64,000 nucleotides of DNA from an uncultured Clostridia bacterium (GTDB lineage Bacteria > Bacillota > Clostridia > Oscillospirales > Acutalibacteraceae). Location: NCBI GenBank assembly GCA_945874765.1, contig CAMCHQ010000003.1, positions 121,101 through 185,100 on the forward strand, in the 5' to 3' direction. A program made the translations under genes and the position numbers. Below, one piece after another: positions 27,660 through 36,215 of this stretch. The notes under the pieces are model-generated. The model was not told the origin of the DNA. It saw only the letters and a list, made by a program, of their open reading frames with translations, and ran no database searches. Each line of letters opens with the position of its first letter. Position 1 is the first letter of the stretch.

Positions 27660-27751
27660 GGGGAAGCTGTCGGCTTGCCGACTGATGAGGTGAAATCCCC
27701 CTCATCCGAGTGCAACAAGTTGCACCCACCTTCACCCGAGGAGGAAGGCTT
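27644..27751 (+). repeat. MITE-like element, full copy
   Basis: About 108 bases, beginning AAAGGCTTCCCCTTGAGGGG and ending GAGGAAGGCTT, with nested hairpins (a GTCGGCTTGCCGAC stem-loop; a TGCAACAAGTTGCA palindrome) and inverted TGATGAGG ... CCTCATC. Same plan as the element at 34451. It supplies the asparaginase stop codon and abuts the trp promoter. Confidence 0.7.
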
Positions 27752-27762
27752 ATAAAAATATC

Positions 27763-27791
27763 TTGACAACCATTCTTTAACGTGCTAAAAT
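27763..27791 (+). promoter_or_regulatory. Promoter of the trp operon
   Basis: TTGACA (27763-27768), 17-base spacer, TAAAAT (27786-27791). It lies 12 bases downstream of the MITE-like element. Confidence 0.7.
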
Positions 27792-27809
27792 ATTTTTACA
27801 AATTAAAAA

Positions 27810-28078
27810 TGTAAACCGTTGAAACGGAGATAAAAACGAGATACGAACTCACAGAGAGTCCTCGGCGCTGGGATGAGGGCAGTAAACGGCTTGTTAAATG
27901 GACCGTTGAGGGTACGGTGAAAGGCTTAGGCTTATTATCCCGTAACGTGATGACCTACGTTAGTGGTCGGAGATATGATAGTATCTTGCAAAGTGTATGG
28001 TAAACCATAAATCAAGGTGGCACCACGGAAAGTAATTTTCGCCCTTGGTAATACGTAAGTATTGCCGAGGGCTTTTTT
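27810..28078 (+). promoter_or_regulatory. T-box leader, tryptophan-specific
   Basis: Transcription attenuator that reads uncharged tRNA. The T-box sequence AAGGTGGCACCACGG lies at 28014-28028, followed by a terminator: GCCCTTGGTAATAC pairing with GTATTGCCGAGGGC and then TTTTTT (28041-28078). Stem I lies upstream; TTAAATGGACC has TGG at 27899-27901 in the place of the specifier codon, followed by A, fitting tRNA(Trp). The complete trp operon directly downstream supports this. Low tRNA charging would favour the antiterminator and expression. Confidence 0.92.
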
Positions 28079-28116
28079 GTTGCCCTTTTGCAAGAGGAAA
28101 GACAAGAGGAAATCAA

Positions 28117-29580
28117 ATGAAAATTTATCCATCTATTGAGGAAATCAAAGAAAAGTATCAAAGCTATAAAACAGTTCCCGTAAGCACGGAAATTACTTCT
28201 CAGGTGTCGGCGCTTACTGTTTTGAAAAAACTTAAAAACGTCAGCTCTCATTGCTATATGCTTGAGTCGAACGATGACGCCAACAATACAGGTCATTACA
28301 CATTTTTAGGATATGACCCCAAGGCAGAGGTTAGCTGTACCGATTATAATGTAAGGGCTATCGATTCGTTCGGGGTTAAGAATTACACGGGTGACCCGAG
28401 AAAATATATAAATCAAATACTTGATGAGCATAAAGCGCCGAAGATTGAAAATTTGCCGACTTTTACCGGCGGACTTGTAGGCTATTTCGGTTACGATTAT
28501 GTTAAATACAGCGAGCCGAGCCTTAAACTTGACGCACACGACGACGGCAATTTCAAAGATGTTGACTTAATGCTTTTCGATAAGGTAATCGCTTTTGATA
28601 ACCGTGAAAATAAAATTATTCTTATAGTAAATGTTCAAACCGATAAGCTTGAAGAAAATTACAATATCGCTTTAAAAGAACTTGAAATAATGAAAAACAT
28701 TATTATAAACGGCGAAGAGGCTCAAATCGAAAAGCCTAAGCTTAAAACGGAGTTCAAGCCTCTTTTTGACGGCGAGAGATATGCCGAAATGGTTGAAAAG
28801 GCTAAGCACTATATTAAAGAGGGCGATATCTTTCAGGTGGTTCTCTCAAACAGGCTTGAAGCTGAAATGGACGGTTCGCTTTTCGGCACTTATGAGATTT
28901 TGAGAAAACTCAACCCCTCACCGTATATGTTCTATTTCTCCTCGGACGATATTGAAATGGCAGGCGCTTCTCCCGAAACACTTGTTAAACTTGAAAACGG
29001 AAATTTAAGCACATATCCGCTTGCCGGCACACGTCCGAGAGGTAAGAATAAGGAAGAGGACGACGAACTTGAAGCGGGACTTTTAAAAGACCCTAAGGAA
29101 CTTGCAGAGCATAATATGCTTGTTGACCTTGGAAGAAACGATTTGGGAAAAATCAGTAAATTCGGCACAGTCAAGGTTGACAAATACCACCAAATTTTGA
29201 AATTCAGCCACGTTATGCATATCGGCTCAACCGTAACAGGTGAGATCAGAGATGACAAAACGGCGCTTGACGCAGTAGATGCGGTGCTTCCGGCAGGTAC
29301 ACTTTCAGGTGCACCAAAAATCAGAGCAATGCAGATAATCAATGAGCTTGAAAACAATAAGCGTGGAATTTACGGCGGTGCAGTCGGATATATCGATTTG
29401 ACGGGTAACCTTGATACGTGTATCGCAATTCGCCTGGCATTTAAAAAGCACGGCAAGGTATATGTTCGTTCGGGAGCAGGCATAGTTGCGGATTCGATTC
29501 CGGCAAAGGAACACAGGGAATGTATAAACAAGGCTAAGGCAGTTGTTACGGCGCTTAAACAAAGCGGGGAGGAAATGTAA
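28117..29580 (+). CDS. trpE: Anthranilate synthase component I
   Basis: Chorismate to anthranilate with ammonia from TrpG. 487 residues. The C-terminal chorismate-binding domain shows DIFQVVLSNRLEAEM, then PSPYMFYF, AGASPETLVKL, PLAGTRPRGKN and VDLGRNDLGK, closing with GAPKIRAMQIINELE and YVRSGAGIVADSIP. An N-terminal region (LESNDDANNTGHYTFLGYDP) should form the tryptophan feedback site. The ATG at 28117 has AGAGGAAA upstream; in-frame codons before it belong to the T-box terminator. It overlaps trpG by one base. Confidence 0.97.
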   Translation: MKIYPSIEEIKEKYQSYKTVPVSTEITSQVSALTVLKKLKNVSSHCYMLESNDDANNTGHYTFLGYDPKAEVSCTDYNVRAIDSFGVKNYTGDPRKYINQILDEHKAPKIENLPTFTGGLVGYFGYDYVKYSEPSLKLDAHDDGNFKDVDLMLFDKVIAFDNRENKIILIVNVQTDKLEENYNIALKELEIMKNIIINGEEAQIEKPKLKTEFKPLFDGERYAEMVEKAKHYIKEGDIFQVVLSNRLEAEMDGSLFGTYEILRKLNPSPYMFYFSSDDIEMAGASPETLVKLENGNLSTYPLAGTRPRGKNKEEDDELEAGLLKDPKELAEHNMLVDLGRNDLGKISKFGTVKVDKYHQILKFSHVMHIGSTVTGEIRDDKTALDAVDAVLPAGTLSGAPKIRAMQIINELENNKRGIYGGAVGYIDLTGNLDTCIAIRLAFKKHGKVYVRSGAGIVADSIPAKEHRECINKAKAVVTALKQSGEEM

Positions 29581-30146
29581 TGATACTTTTGATTGATAAT
29601 TACGACAGTTTTTCATATAACCTCTTTCAGCTTGTCGGCACGATAAACGAGGATATAAAAGTAATACGAAACGACGAAATGACGGTTGATGAGATAAGAA
29701 AACTTGCACCGAGCCATATTATTTTATCCCCCGGCCCCAAAAGACCGAAAGACGCAGGAGTTTGCATTGACGTGGTAAAAGAACTCGGAAGCGATATGAA
29801 AATTCTCGGCGTTTGCCTCGGTCATCAGTCGATATGTGAGGCTTACGGCGGAGTTGTCGGCTATGCAAAAAGACTTATGCACGGCAAGCAAAGCAAATGC
29901 GAAGTTGATAATACGTCAAAACTTTTTAAAGGCTTACCGAAAACTATTGATGTAGCAAGATATCATTCGCTTTCGGCAGACGAAGCGTCGCTTCCCGATT
30001 GTTTAAAAATTACGGCTAAAACGGACGACGGCGAAATAATGGCGGTTGAGCATAAAGAATATAACGTGTTCGGCGTTCAATTTCACCCTGAATCGATAAT
30101 GACGCCAAACGGTATTGATATTTTAAGAAATTACTTGGAGGTATAA
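29580..30146 (+). CDS. trpG: Anthranilate synthase component II (glutamine amidotransferase)
   Basis: Class I glutaminase subunit of 188 residues feeding ammonia to TrpE. LLIDNYDSFSYNLFQLVG at the start, ILSPGPKRPKDAG, the nucleophile cysteine in ILGVCLGHQSICEAYGG and the FHPESIMTPNG histidine motif are all present. Its ATG overlaps the trpE stop (TAATG). It is a separate protein, not fused to TrpE or TrpD. Confidence 0.97.
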   Translation: MILLIDNYDSFSYNLFQLVGTINEDIKVIRNDEMTVDEIRKLAPSHIILSPGPKRPKDAGVCIDVVKELGSDMKILGVCLGHQSICEAYGGVVGYAKRLMHGKQSKCEVDNTSKLFKGLPKTIDVARYHSLSADEASLPDCLKITAKTDDGEIMAVEHKEYNVFGVQFHPESIMTPNGIDILRNYLEV

Positions 30147-30150
30147 CAAA

Positions 30151-31161
30151 ATGATTAAAGAATTACTTGCAAAGGTATCGGCAAAAAAAGACCTTACGTT
30201 TGATGAGGCAAAACAGGCTATAGACGAAATAATGAGCGGCGAAGTAAGCGATGCGGTTATATCCTCATTTCTTACGGCGCTTGCAATGAAAGGCGAAACC
30301 GAGGAGGAAATCGCAGGTGCGGCAACGGGTATGCGTTCAAAGGCATTGGAGTTTAATATCGGCGGTCACGCACTTGATATTGTCGGCACGGGCGGAGATA
30401 AATCAAACTCTTTCAATATTTCAACAACTTCCGCTTTTATTGCGGCGGCAGCAGGCATAACCATTGTTAAACACGGCAACCGTGCAGCTTCGTCAAAGTG
30501 CGGTACGGCAGACTGTCTTGAAGCACTCGGAGTTAAAATTGACTGCGAGCCTGAGGTTATGAAAAAATCACTTGATGAAAATAATATCGCTTTCCTTTTT
30601 GCACAGAAATATCACAGCGCAATGCGTTTTGTAGGCCCTGTAAGAAAGCAAATCGGTATCAGAACGGTGTTTAATATTTTAGGACCTCTCACAAATCCGG
30701 GAAAAGCGGACAGAATGGTGCTCGGTGTTTTCAGTGAAGAATATGTTGAAAAAATCGCAAAGGCGCTTGTTAAAATCGGCGTTACCGACGCTATGGTTGT
30801 TTACGGAACAGATTGCCTTGATGAAATCAGCGCATCAACTGAAACAAAAGTTGCCGAGGTTAGAGGCGAAAACATTACTTATTATACTATCAAGCCTGAA
30901 GATTTCGGTTTTGAGAGGGTAAACAAGGCTGACCTTGTCGGCGGAACACCCGAGGAGAACGCAAAGATTACAACAGCAATTCTTCAAGGCAAGGGAACAA
31001 AGGCTCAAAATACAGCCGTTGCACTTAATGCAGGTGCGGCAATTTATGCGGGAGAACTCGGTATAACTCTTAAAGACGCAGTCAAAAAAGCGCAGGATAT
31101 CATCTCTTCCGGTGCAGGATATAAAATTCTTGAGGGTTTTGTAAAGGTAACTAACGAATAA
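30151..31161 (+). CDS. trpD: Anthranilate phosphoribosyltransferase
   Basis: Adds phosphoribose from PRPP to anthranilate. 336 residues, full length. The PRPP loop DIVGTGGDKSNSFNIST and the KHGNRAASSKCGTADCLEAL anthranilate-site motif are clear, followed by RNILGPLTNPG-like VFNILGPLTNPGKADRM. TTGGAGGTA lies before the ATG. The stop overlaps trpC by one base. Confidence 0.97.
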   Translation: MIKELLAKVSAKKDLTFDEAKQAIDEIMSGEVSDAVISSFLTALAMKGETEEEIAGAATGMRSKALEFNIGGHALDIVGTGGDKSNSFNISTTSAFIAAAAGITIVKHGNRAASSKCGTADCLEALGVKIDCEPEVMKKSLDENNIAFLFAQKYHSAMRFVGPVRKQIGIRTVFNILGPLTNPGKADRMVLGVFSEEYVEKIAKALVKIGVTDAMVVYGTDCLDEISASTETKVAEVRGENITYYTIKPEDFGFERVNKADLVGGTPEENAKITTAILQGKGTKAQNTAVALNAGAAIYAGELGITLKDAVKKAQDIISSGAGYKILEGFVKVTNE

Positions 31162-31940
31162 TGAATATACTTGACACTATTGCCGAAAACACAAGGCAGA
31201 GATACAAAGAGATAATTAAAAATAAACCTTTAGCTAAGGTAAAAGCCGAAGCACTCAAAATGCCAAAGGGTGATTTTGAATTTGAAAAGGCGCTTGCAGG
31301 CGACAAGTTATCGTTTATCTGCGAGGTCAAAAAGGCTTCTCCGTCAAAGGGCGTTATTGCAGAGGATTTTCCTTATCTTCAAATCGCAAAGGAGTATGAG
31401 GCGGCAGGCGCAAGCGCAATAAGTTGCCTTACCGAGCCTAAGTGGTTTATGGGCAAAGATGAATATTTAAAGGAAATTTGCGAAAATGTTTCTATTCCTG
31501 TTTTGCGCAAGGATTTCACAATAAGCGATTACCAAATTTATGAAGCTAAGCTTTTGGGCGCAAAGGCGGTTTTGCTTATCTGTGCGCTTCTTGATACGGA
31601 TAAAATCAGTGAATATATTTCAATTTGCGACACACTCGGTTTGTCGGCACTTGTCGAGGCTCATAATGAGGACGAGGTCAATTCGGCTTTAAGCGCAGGT
31701 GCAAGGATAATCGGCGTCAATAACCGTAATCTTAAAGATTTCAGCGTTGACGTCAATAACTCGACAAGGTACAGAAATATGATACCTCAAAATGTGCTTT
31801 TCGTGTCTGAAAGCGGAATAAAAACTCACTCGGATATAGAGGTTTTGCAGAAAAACAAGACAGATGCGGTGCTTATCGGCGAAACGTTTATGAGAAGCGA
31901 AAATAAAAAGAAAATGCTTGAGGAATTGCTTTATGGCTAA
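31161..31940 (+). CDS. trpC: Indole-3-glycerol phosphate synthase
   Basis: Closes the indole ring from carboxyphenylamino-deoxyribulose phosphate. TIM barrel of 259 residues. FICEVKKASPSKGVIAEDF with the catalytic lysine, VLRKDFTISDYQIYEAK, and IGVNNRNLKDFSVD and FVSESGIKT are the conserved loops. It overlaps trpD (TAATG) and trpF by eight bases. Confidence 0.96.
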   Translation: MNILDTIAENTRQRYKEIIKNKPLAKVKAEALKMPKGDFEFEKALAGDKLSFICEVKKASPSKGVIAEDFPYLQIAKEYEAAGASAISCLTEPKWFMGKDEYLKEICENVSIPVLRKDFTISDYQIYEAKLLGAKAVLLICALLDTDKISEYISICDTLGLSALVEAHNEDEVNSALSAGARIIGVNNRNLKDFSVDVNNSTRYRNMIPQNVLFVSESGIKTHSDIEVLQKNKTDAVLIGETFMRSENKKKMLEELLYG

Positions 31941-32511
31941 GCTTAAAATTTGCGGTTTAAGAAGAGTTGAGGATATTGATTATGTCAACGAAATTAAGCC
32001 CGATTATATAGGATTTATCCTAAGTGACGGCTTCAAGCGCACCATTGATTTTGAAACGGCGCAAATGCTTAAAAGCAGACTTTCACCCGATATTAAAGCG
32101 GTCGGAGTTTTTGTTAATGAGGATAAAGAATATATTGATAAATTTATAAAAAACAATATAATAGATATAGTTCAGCTTCACGGAAACGAAGAGCCTGAGT
32201 ATTGCAAGGGCTTTGATGTGCCTGTTATTAAATATTTCAATCCTAAGACTTTTAATCGGATTAACGAATATGATACGGATTATTTCCTTTTCGATTCCGG
32301 CACGGGAACGGGAGAGAAATTTGATTGGAGCGCTTTGCCTGAATGTGAAAAACCGTTTTTCCTTGCAGGCGGAATAAATAAGGATAATTTAAGACGTGCG
32401 CTCGACGAGGTAAACCCTTTCGGAATTGATTTATCCTCGGCGGTGGAAACAAACGGCTTTAAGGATTATAAAAAAATAAAAGAAATTGCGGAGATTATGA
32501 AAAATGAGTAA
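31933..32511 (+). CDS. trpF: Phosphoribosylanthranilate isomerase
   Basis: Amadori isomerase of 192 residues, the step before Trp[17 protein letters not shown] carries the catalytic cysteine; [12 protein letters not shown], then [18 protein letters not shown], and [16 protein letters not shown], close with [16 protein letters not shown] use the ATG at 31933, inside the end of trpC. Here it is a separate gene, not fused to trpC as in enterics. Confidence 0.95.
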   Translation: MAKLKICGLRRVEDIDYVNEIKPDYIGFILSDGFKRTIDFETAQMLKSRLSPDIKAVGVFVNEDKEYIDKFIKNNIIDIVQLHGNEEPEYCKGFDVPVIKYFNPKTFNRINEYDTDYFLFDSGTGTGEKFDWSALPECEKPFFLAGGINKDNLRRALDEVNPFGIDLSSAVETNGFKDYKKIKEIAEIMKNE

Positions 32512-33688
32512 AGGACGTTACGGTATTCACGGCGGACAGTATGTTCCCGAAACCTTGATGAATGAAATTATCAATCTTGAAAATGCTTATGAGCATTATA
32601 AAAATGACCCTGAATTTGTGCAGGAGCTTGACACTCTTTTCAGGGAATATGCTAACAGACCGTCGCTTCTCTATTATGCAGAGAATATGACTAAGGATTT
32701 GGGCGGTGCAAAAATTTATTTAAAGCGTGAGGACTTAAACCATACGGGCGCACACAAAATCAACAATGTTCTCGGTCAGTGCCTTCTTGCAAAAAAGATG
32801 GGCAAAACGAGAGTTATTGCGGAAACGGGCGCAGGTCAGCATGGCGTTGCAACGGCAACTGCGGCGGCTCTTATGGGGCTTGAATGTGAAATCTTTATGG
32901 GTAAAGAGGACACAATACGTCAGGCGCTTAACGTTTATCGAATGGAACTTTTGGGCGCAAAGGTTCACCCGGTAACTACCGGCACGATGACGCTTAAAGA
33001 CGCAGTAAACGAGGCTATGCGTGAATGGGTAAGCAGAGTTGACGATACGCTTTATGTTTTAGGCTCGGTTATGGGACCACACCCTTTCCCTATGATTGTA
33101 AGGGATTTTCAGTCTGTAATTTCTAAGGAAGCAAGAGAGCAGATACTCGAAAAAGAGGGCAAACTTCCTACCGCTGTTATGGCTTGTGTAGGCGGCGGTT
33201 CAAACGCTATGGGTATGTTCTATAATTTTATTAATGATAAAGATGTAAGGCTTATCGGCTGTGAGGCAGCAGGCAGAGGAATACATACAGGTGAAACTGC
33301 GGCGACTATTTCTACAGGCTCACTCGGTGTTTTCCACGGAATGAAGTCATATTTTTGCCAAAACGAATACGGTCAGATTGCTCCTGTTTATTCTATCAGC
33401 GCAGGTCTTGATTATCCGGGAGTAGGACCCGAACACGCATATCTTCACGATATCGGCAGGGCGGAATATGTTGCCGTAACAGATGACGAGGCGGTTAATG
33501 CATTTGAATATATCGCAAAAACGGAGGGCATTATTTGTGCGATTGAATCGGCTCACGCAGTCGCTCATCTTATGAAAATCGCACCTACTATGAGTAAAGA
33601 CGATATCATTATTTGCTGTCTTTCGGGCAGAGGCGACAAGGACGTTGCCGCAATAGCAAGATACAGAGGAGTTGATTTACATGAGTAA
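32504..33688 (+). CDS. trpB: Tryptophan synthase beta subunit
   Basis: PLP enzyme of 394 residues condensing indole with serine. [18 protein letters not shown] at the start, the PLP lysine in [34 protein letters not shown], the phosphate loop [12 protein letters not shown] and the closing [10 protein letters not shown] are diagnostic for the standard TrpB1 type. It overlaps trpF by eight bases and trpA by eight bases. Confidence 0.98.
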   Translation: MSKGRYGIHGGQYVPETLMNEIINLENAYEHYKNDPEFVQELDTLFREYANRPSLLYYAENMTKDLGGAKIYLKREDLNHTGAHKINNVLGQCLLAKKMGKTRVIAETGAGQHGVATATAAALMGLECEIFMGKEDTIRQALNVYRMELLGAKVHPVTTGTMTLKDAVNEAMREWVSRVDDTLYVLGSVMGPHPFPMIVRDFQSVISKEAREQILEKEGKLPTAVMACVGGGSNAMGMFYNFINDKDVRLIGCEAAGRGIHTGETAATISTGSLGVFHGMKSYFCQNEYGQIAPVYSISAGLDYPGVGPEHAYLHDIGRAEYVAVTDDEAVNAFEYIAKTEGIICAIESAHAVAHLMKIAPTMSKDDIIICCLSGRGDKDVAAIARYRGVDLHE

Positions 33689-34448
33689 TATTTCTGACGC
33701 ATTTAAAAACGGCAAGGCTTTTATCGGCTTTGTAACGGCAGGCGACCCCGACTTGGACACATCGCTTGAAATTATGACATCTATGGCAAAAGGCGGCTGC
33801 GATTTGATTGAGATTGGTATTCCTTTCTCCGACCCTATTGCCGAGGGACCCGTTATTCAGGAGGCGGACCTTCGTTCGCTTGAAAACGGAACTACAACAG
33901 ATAAAGTTTTTGAACTTACTGAAAAACTCAGAGAAAAGGTTGATATTCCGCTTGTTTATATGACTTATCTCAATGTTCTTTTCAAATACGGTTATGATAA
34001 ATTTTTGCAAAATGCAAAAAAGGCGGGTGTAAGCGGCGTAATCGTTCCCGATTTACCTTATGAGGAAAAAGACGAGCTTCAAAGCGTTGCGGATAAATAT
34101 GATATTGACGTTATTTCTCTTATCGCTCCGACGAGTGAGGACAGAATTAAGATGATTGCAAGCGACGCAAAAGGTTTTATTTATACAGTGTCCTCTATGG
34201 GCGTAACAGGTATGAGAAGTGAGATTACAACGGATTTAGGCTCAATTGTAAGCCATATTAAAAGCGTGACGGATACACCGGTCGCTATCGGCTTCGGTAT
34301 CAACACACCCGAGCAGGCAAAGAAATATTCCGCCCTTGCAGACGGTGTAATTGTCGGCTCAGCAATAGTTAATCTTGTAGCAGAGCACGGCAAGGATTCA
34401 CCTAAATTCGTTTATGATTATGTAAAGTCAATGAAGGATGCAATATGA
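33681..34448 (+). CDS. trpA: Tryptophan synthase alpha subunit
   Basis: Cleaves indole-3-glycerol phosphate and channels indole to TrpB. 255 residues. [19 protein letters not shown], the catalytic glutamate in [34 protein letters not shown] and [14 protein letters not shown] are typical. The ATG at 33681 has AGAGGAG upstream; an in-frame TTG nine bases earlier is less likely. It ends the trpEGDCFBA operon, and a MITE-like element begins two bases after the stop. Confidence 0.97.
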   Translation: MSNISDAFKNGKAFIGFVTAGDPDLDTSLEIMTSMAKGGCDLIEIGIPFSDPIAEGPVIQEADLRSLENGTTTDKVFELTEKLREKVDIPLVYMTYLNVLFKYGYDKFLQNAKKAGVSGVIVPDLPYEEKDELQSVADKYDIDVISLIAPTSEDRIKMIASDAKGFIYTVSSMGVTGMRSEITTDLGSIVSHIKSVTDTPVAIGFGINTPEQAKKYSALADGVIVGSAIVNLVAEHGKDSPKFVYDYVKSMKDAI

Positions 34449-34450
34449 AT

Positions 34451-34576
34451 AAGGCTTCCCCTTGAGGGGAAGCTGTCAGCTATGCTGACTGATGAGGTGA
34501 AACAAGTTATGGTCAAAATGTTAAACACCTCATCCGTCGACTATCGTCGCCACCTTCCCCTCAATGGGAAGGCCTT
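34451..34576 (+). repeat. MITE-like element, full copy
   Basis: About 126 bases: AAGGCTTCCCCTTGAGGGG at the left, CCCCTCAATGGGAAGGCCTT at the right as terminal inverted repeats. Inside are TGATGAGGTG and its inverse CACCTCATC and a GTCAGC...GCTGAC hairpin. The closing TTTTTT makes the right end a likely terminator for the trp operon. Confidence 0.7.
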
Positions 34577-34678
34577 TTTTATATCCACAACTCCTTGTGG
34601 TTTAAAAATTGCTGTGTTATTGCGGTTGTGTCATTTGTGAATAGATTGTAAATCTCATATCGAACAATTCACTATATA
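34577..34678. other. Gap between the MITE-like element and the NfeD promoter
   Basis: A+T-rich DNA with one DnaA-box-like ATATCCACA (34581) in an imperfect ATCCACAA/TTGTGG hairpin. I see no gene in it. Confidence 0.4.
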
Positions 34679-34707
34679 TTGAAAATATCGGCGATATATG
34701 GTATAAT
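34679..34707 (+). promoter_or_regulatory. Promoter of the NfeD-SPFH pair
   Basis: TTGAAA (34679-34684), 17-base spacer, TATAAT (34702-34707). The leader that follows has a direct repeat, ATGCGTT-TT-ATGCGTT. Confidence 0.65.
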
Positions 34708-34761
34708 TAGCACAACATATGGAAATGCGTTTTATGCGTTCATTTTTAAGGAGGTGACAGT

Positions 34762-35199
34762 ATGTCGCTTGAAAAAATGTATATTGTATGGATTTGTGCC
34801 GCCGTGCTTTTCGGCATATTTGAGGCGCTGACCGTCCAGCTTGTGTCCGTTTGGTTTGTTATCGGTGCGGCTGCGGCGCTCATCTCAAGTCTTGTCGGGG
34901 CAAAGCTTTACGTGCAAATCATTGTCTTTATAGCGGTTTCGGTTATAATGCTTTTGATTACCCGACCTTTGGTTAAGAAAAAGCTGGAGGTCAAGGCAGA
35001 GCCTACCAATGCCGACAGGTGTATAGGCAAAACGGCAACCGTCACCGAAGATATAGACAATATTAACGCAACAGGTCAGGTAAAGGTTGACGGTCAGATA
35101 TGGACTGCTCGAAGCGTAAATTCATCAATAATCAAAAAAGGAACAAATGTAACCGTTGAAAAAATCGACGGTGTAAAGTTAATAGTAAAAGAAGATTAG
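34762..35199 (+). CDS. NfeD-like membrane protein
   Basis: Protein of 145 residues: two to three membrane segments in the first 70 residues (VWICAAVLFGIFEALTVQLV; IVFIAVSVIMLLITRPLV), then a soluble OB-fold NfeD domain (about 85-145, CIGKTATVTEDIDNINATGQ, VKVDGQIWTARS). It is the short NfeD type that lacks the protease domain. NfeD proteins pair with SPFH proteins in membrane microdomains; the next gene, 29 bases on, is such a partner. AAGGAGGTGA lies before the ATG. Confidence 0.88.
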   Translation: MSLEKMYIVWICAAVLFGIFEALTVQLVSVWFVIGAAAALISSLVGAKLYVQIIVFIAVSVIMLLITRPLVKKKLEVKAEPTNADRCIGKTATVTEDIDNINATGQVKVDGQIWTARSVNSSIIKKGTNVTVEKIDGVKLIVKED

Positions 35200-35228
35200 C
35201 ATATACTTATATATAAAGGAGAAAAAAT

Positions 35229-36152
35229 ATGAAAGTTTTAATTGTGCTTCTTGTAATCGTCGCAGTGATTATTTTATTTGTGCTTACAAATATCAGAGTT
35301 GTACCGCAGTCAAAGGCATTCGTTATCGAACGTCTCGGCGCATACTATGCAACTTGGGATACCGGACTTCACGTAAAAATTCCGTTTATCGACAGAATTG
35401 CAAAAAACGTTTCGCTTAAAGAACAGGTTGTTGATTTTAAGCCTCAGCCGGTTATCACAAAAGATAACGTAACTATGCAGATTGATACGGTAGTATTCTT
35501 CCAAATTACAGACCCTAAGCTTTATTGCTACGGTGTTGAAAGCCCTATTTCCGCTATCGAAAATCTTTCCGCAACCACTCTTCGTAACATTATCGGTGAG
35601 CTTGAACTTGACTCAACTCTTACCTCACGTGATACAATCAATGCTAAAATCAGAGTTATTCTTGATGAAGCAACAGACCCGTGGGGCATTAAGGTAAACC
35701 GTGTAGAACTTAAAAATATTATCCCGCCACGTGAAATTCAGGACGCAATGGAAAAGCAAATGAAGGCAGAACGTGAAAGACGTGAGGCTATTCTTCGTGC
35801 AGAGGGTGAAAAACAATCCCGTATTCTTGTTGCCGAAGGTCATAAGGAATCTAAAATTCTTGAGGCTCAGGCTGAAAAGCAATCCGCAATCCTTGCCGCA
35901 GAGGCTGAAAAAGAAGCGAAAATCCGTGAGGCTGAGGGTGAGGCAGAAGCTATTGCCAAGGTTCAAAAGGCAACGGCAGACGCAATTAAAATGCTCAATG
36001 AGGCAGACGCAAACGATTCCGTTCTTAAACTTAAAGCACTCGAAGCATTTGCAAAGGCAGCAGACGGTCAGGCAACAAAGATTATTATCCCGTCGGAAAT
36101 TCAGGGTATGGCAGGTTTAGCCGAGGGTATAATCGAATCGGTTAAAAAATAA
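35229..36152 (+). CDS. SPFH/band-7 (stomatin-like, QmcA type) protein
   Basis: Protein of 307 residues. An N-terminal membrane anchor (VLIVLLVIVAVIILFVLTN) is followed by the band-7 domain (about 20-180; VPQSKAFVIERLGAYYATWD, KDNVTMQIDTVVFFQI, PREIQDAMEKQMKAERERRE), then a long alanine/glutamate-rich coiled coil (about 180-265). It should form a large membrane-bound oligomer with the NfeD partner upstream. Function in membrane quality control is known only loosely for the family. A strong terminator follows. Confidence 0.92.
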   Translation: MKVLIVLLVIVAVIILFVLTNIRVVPQSKAFVIERLGAYYATWDTGLHVKIPFIDRIAKNVSLKEQVVDFKPQPVITKDNVTMQIDTVVFFQITDPKLYCYGVESPISAIENLSATTLRNIIGELELDSTLTSRDTINAKIRVILDEATDPWGIKVNRVELKNIIPPREIQDAMEKQMKAERERREAILRAEGEKQSRILVAEGHKESKILEAQAEKQSAILAAEAEKEAKIREAEGEAEAIAKVQKATADAIKMLNEADANDSVLKLKALEAFAKAADGQATKIIIPSEIQGMAGLAEGIIESVKK

Positions 36153-36167
36153 TAGTCGTTAAATAAT

Positions 36168-36198
36168 AAAAGCGTTGGAGATTTCTCCAACGCTTTTT
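36168..36198. terminator. Bidirectional terminator between converging genes
   Basis: AAAAGCGTTGGAGA pairs with TCTCCAACGCTTTT; A and T runs flank it on both sides, serving the SPFH gene and the minus-strand gene ending at 36216. Confidence 0.85.
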
Positions 36199-36215
36199 GT
36201 GTTTTTGCCTTATTT

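Noticed and set aside
27660..27760. Possible CRISPR-like repeats because of repeated stems
   Set aside because: The repeats are inverted, of unequal length and without spacers. No regular direct repeat array or cas gene is present anywhere in the window.
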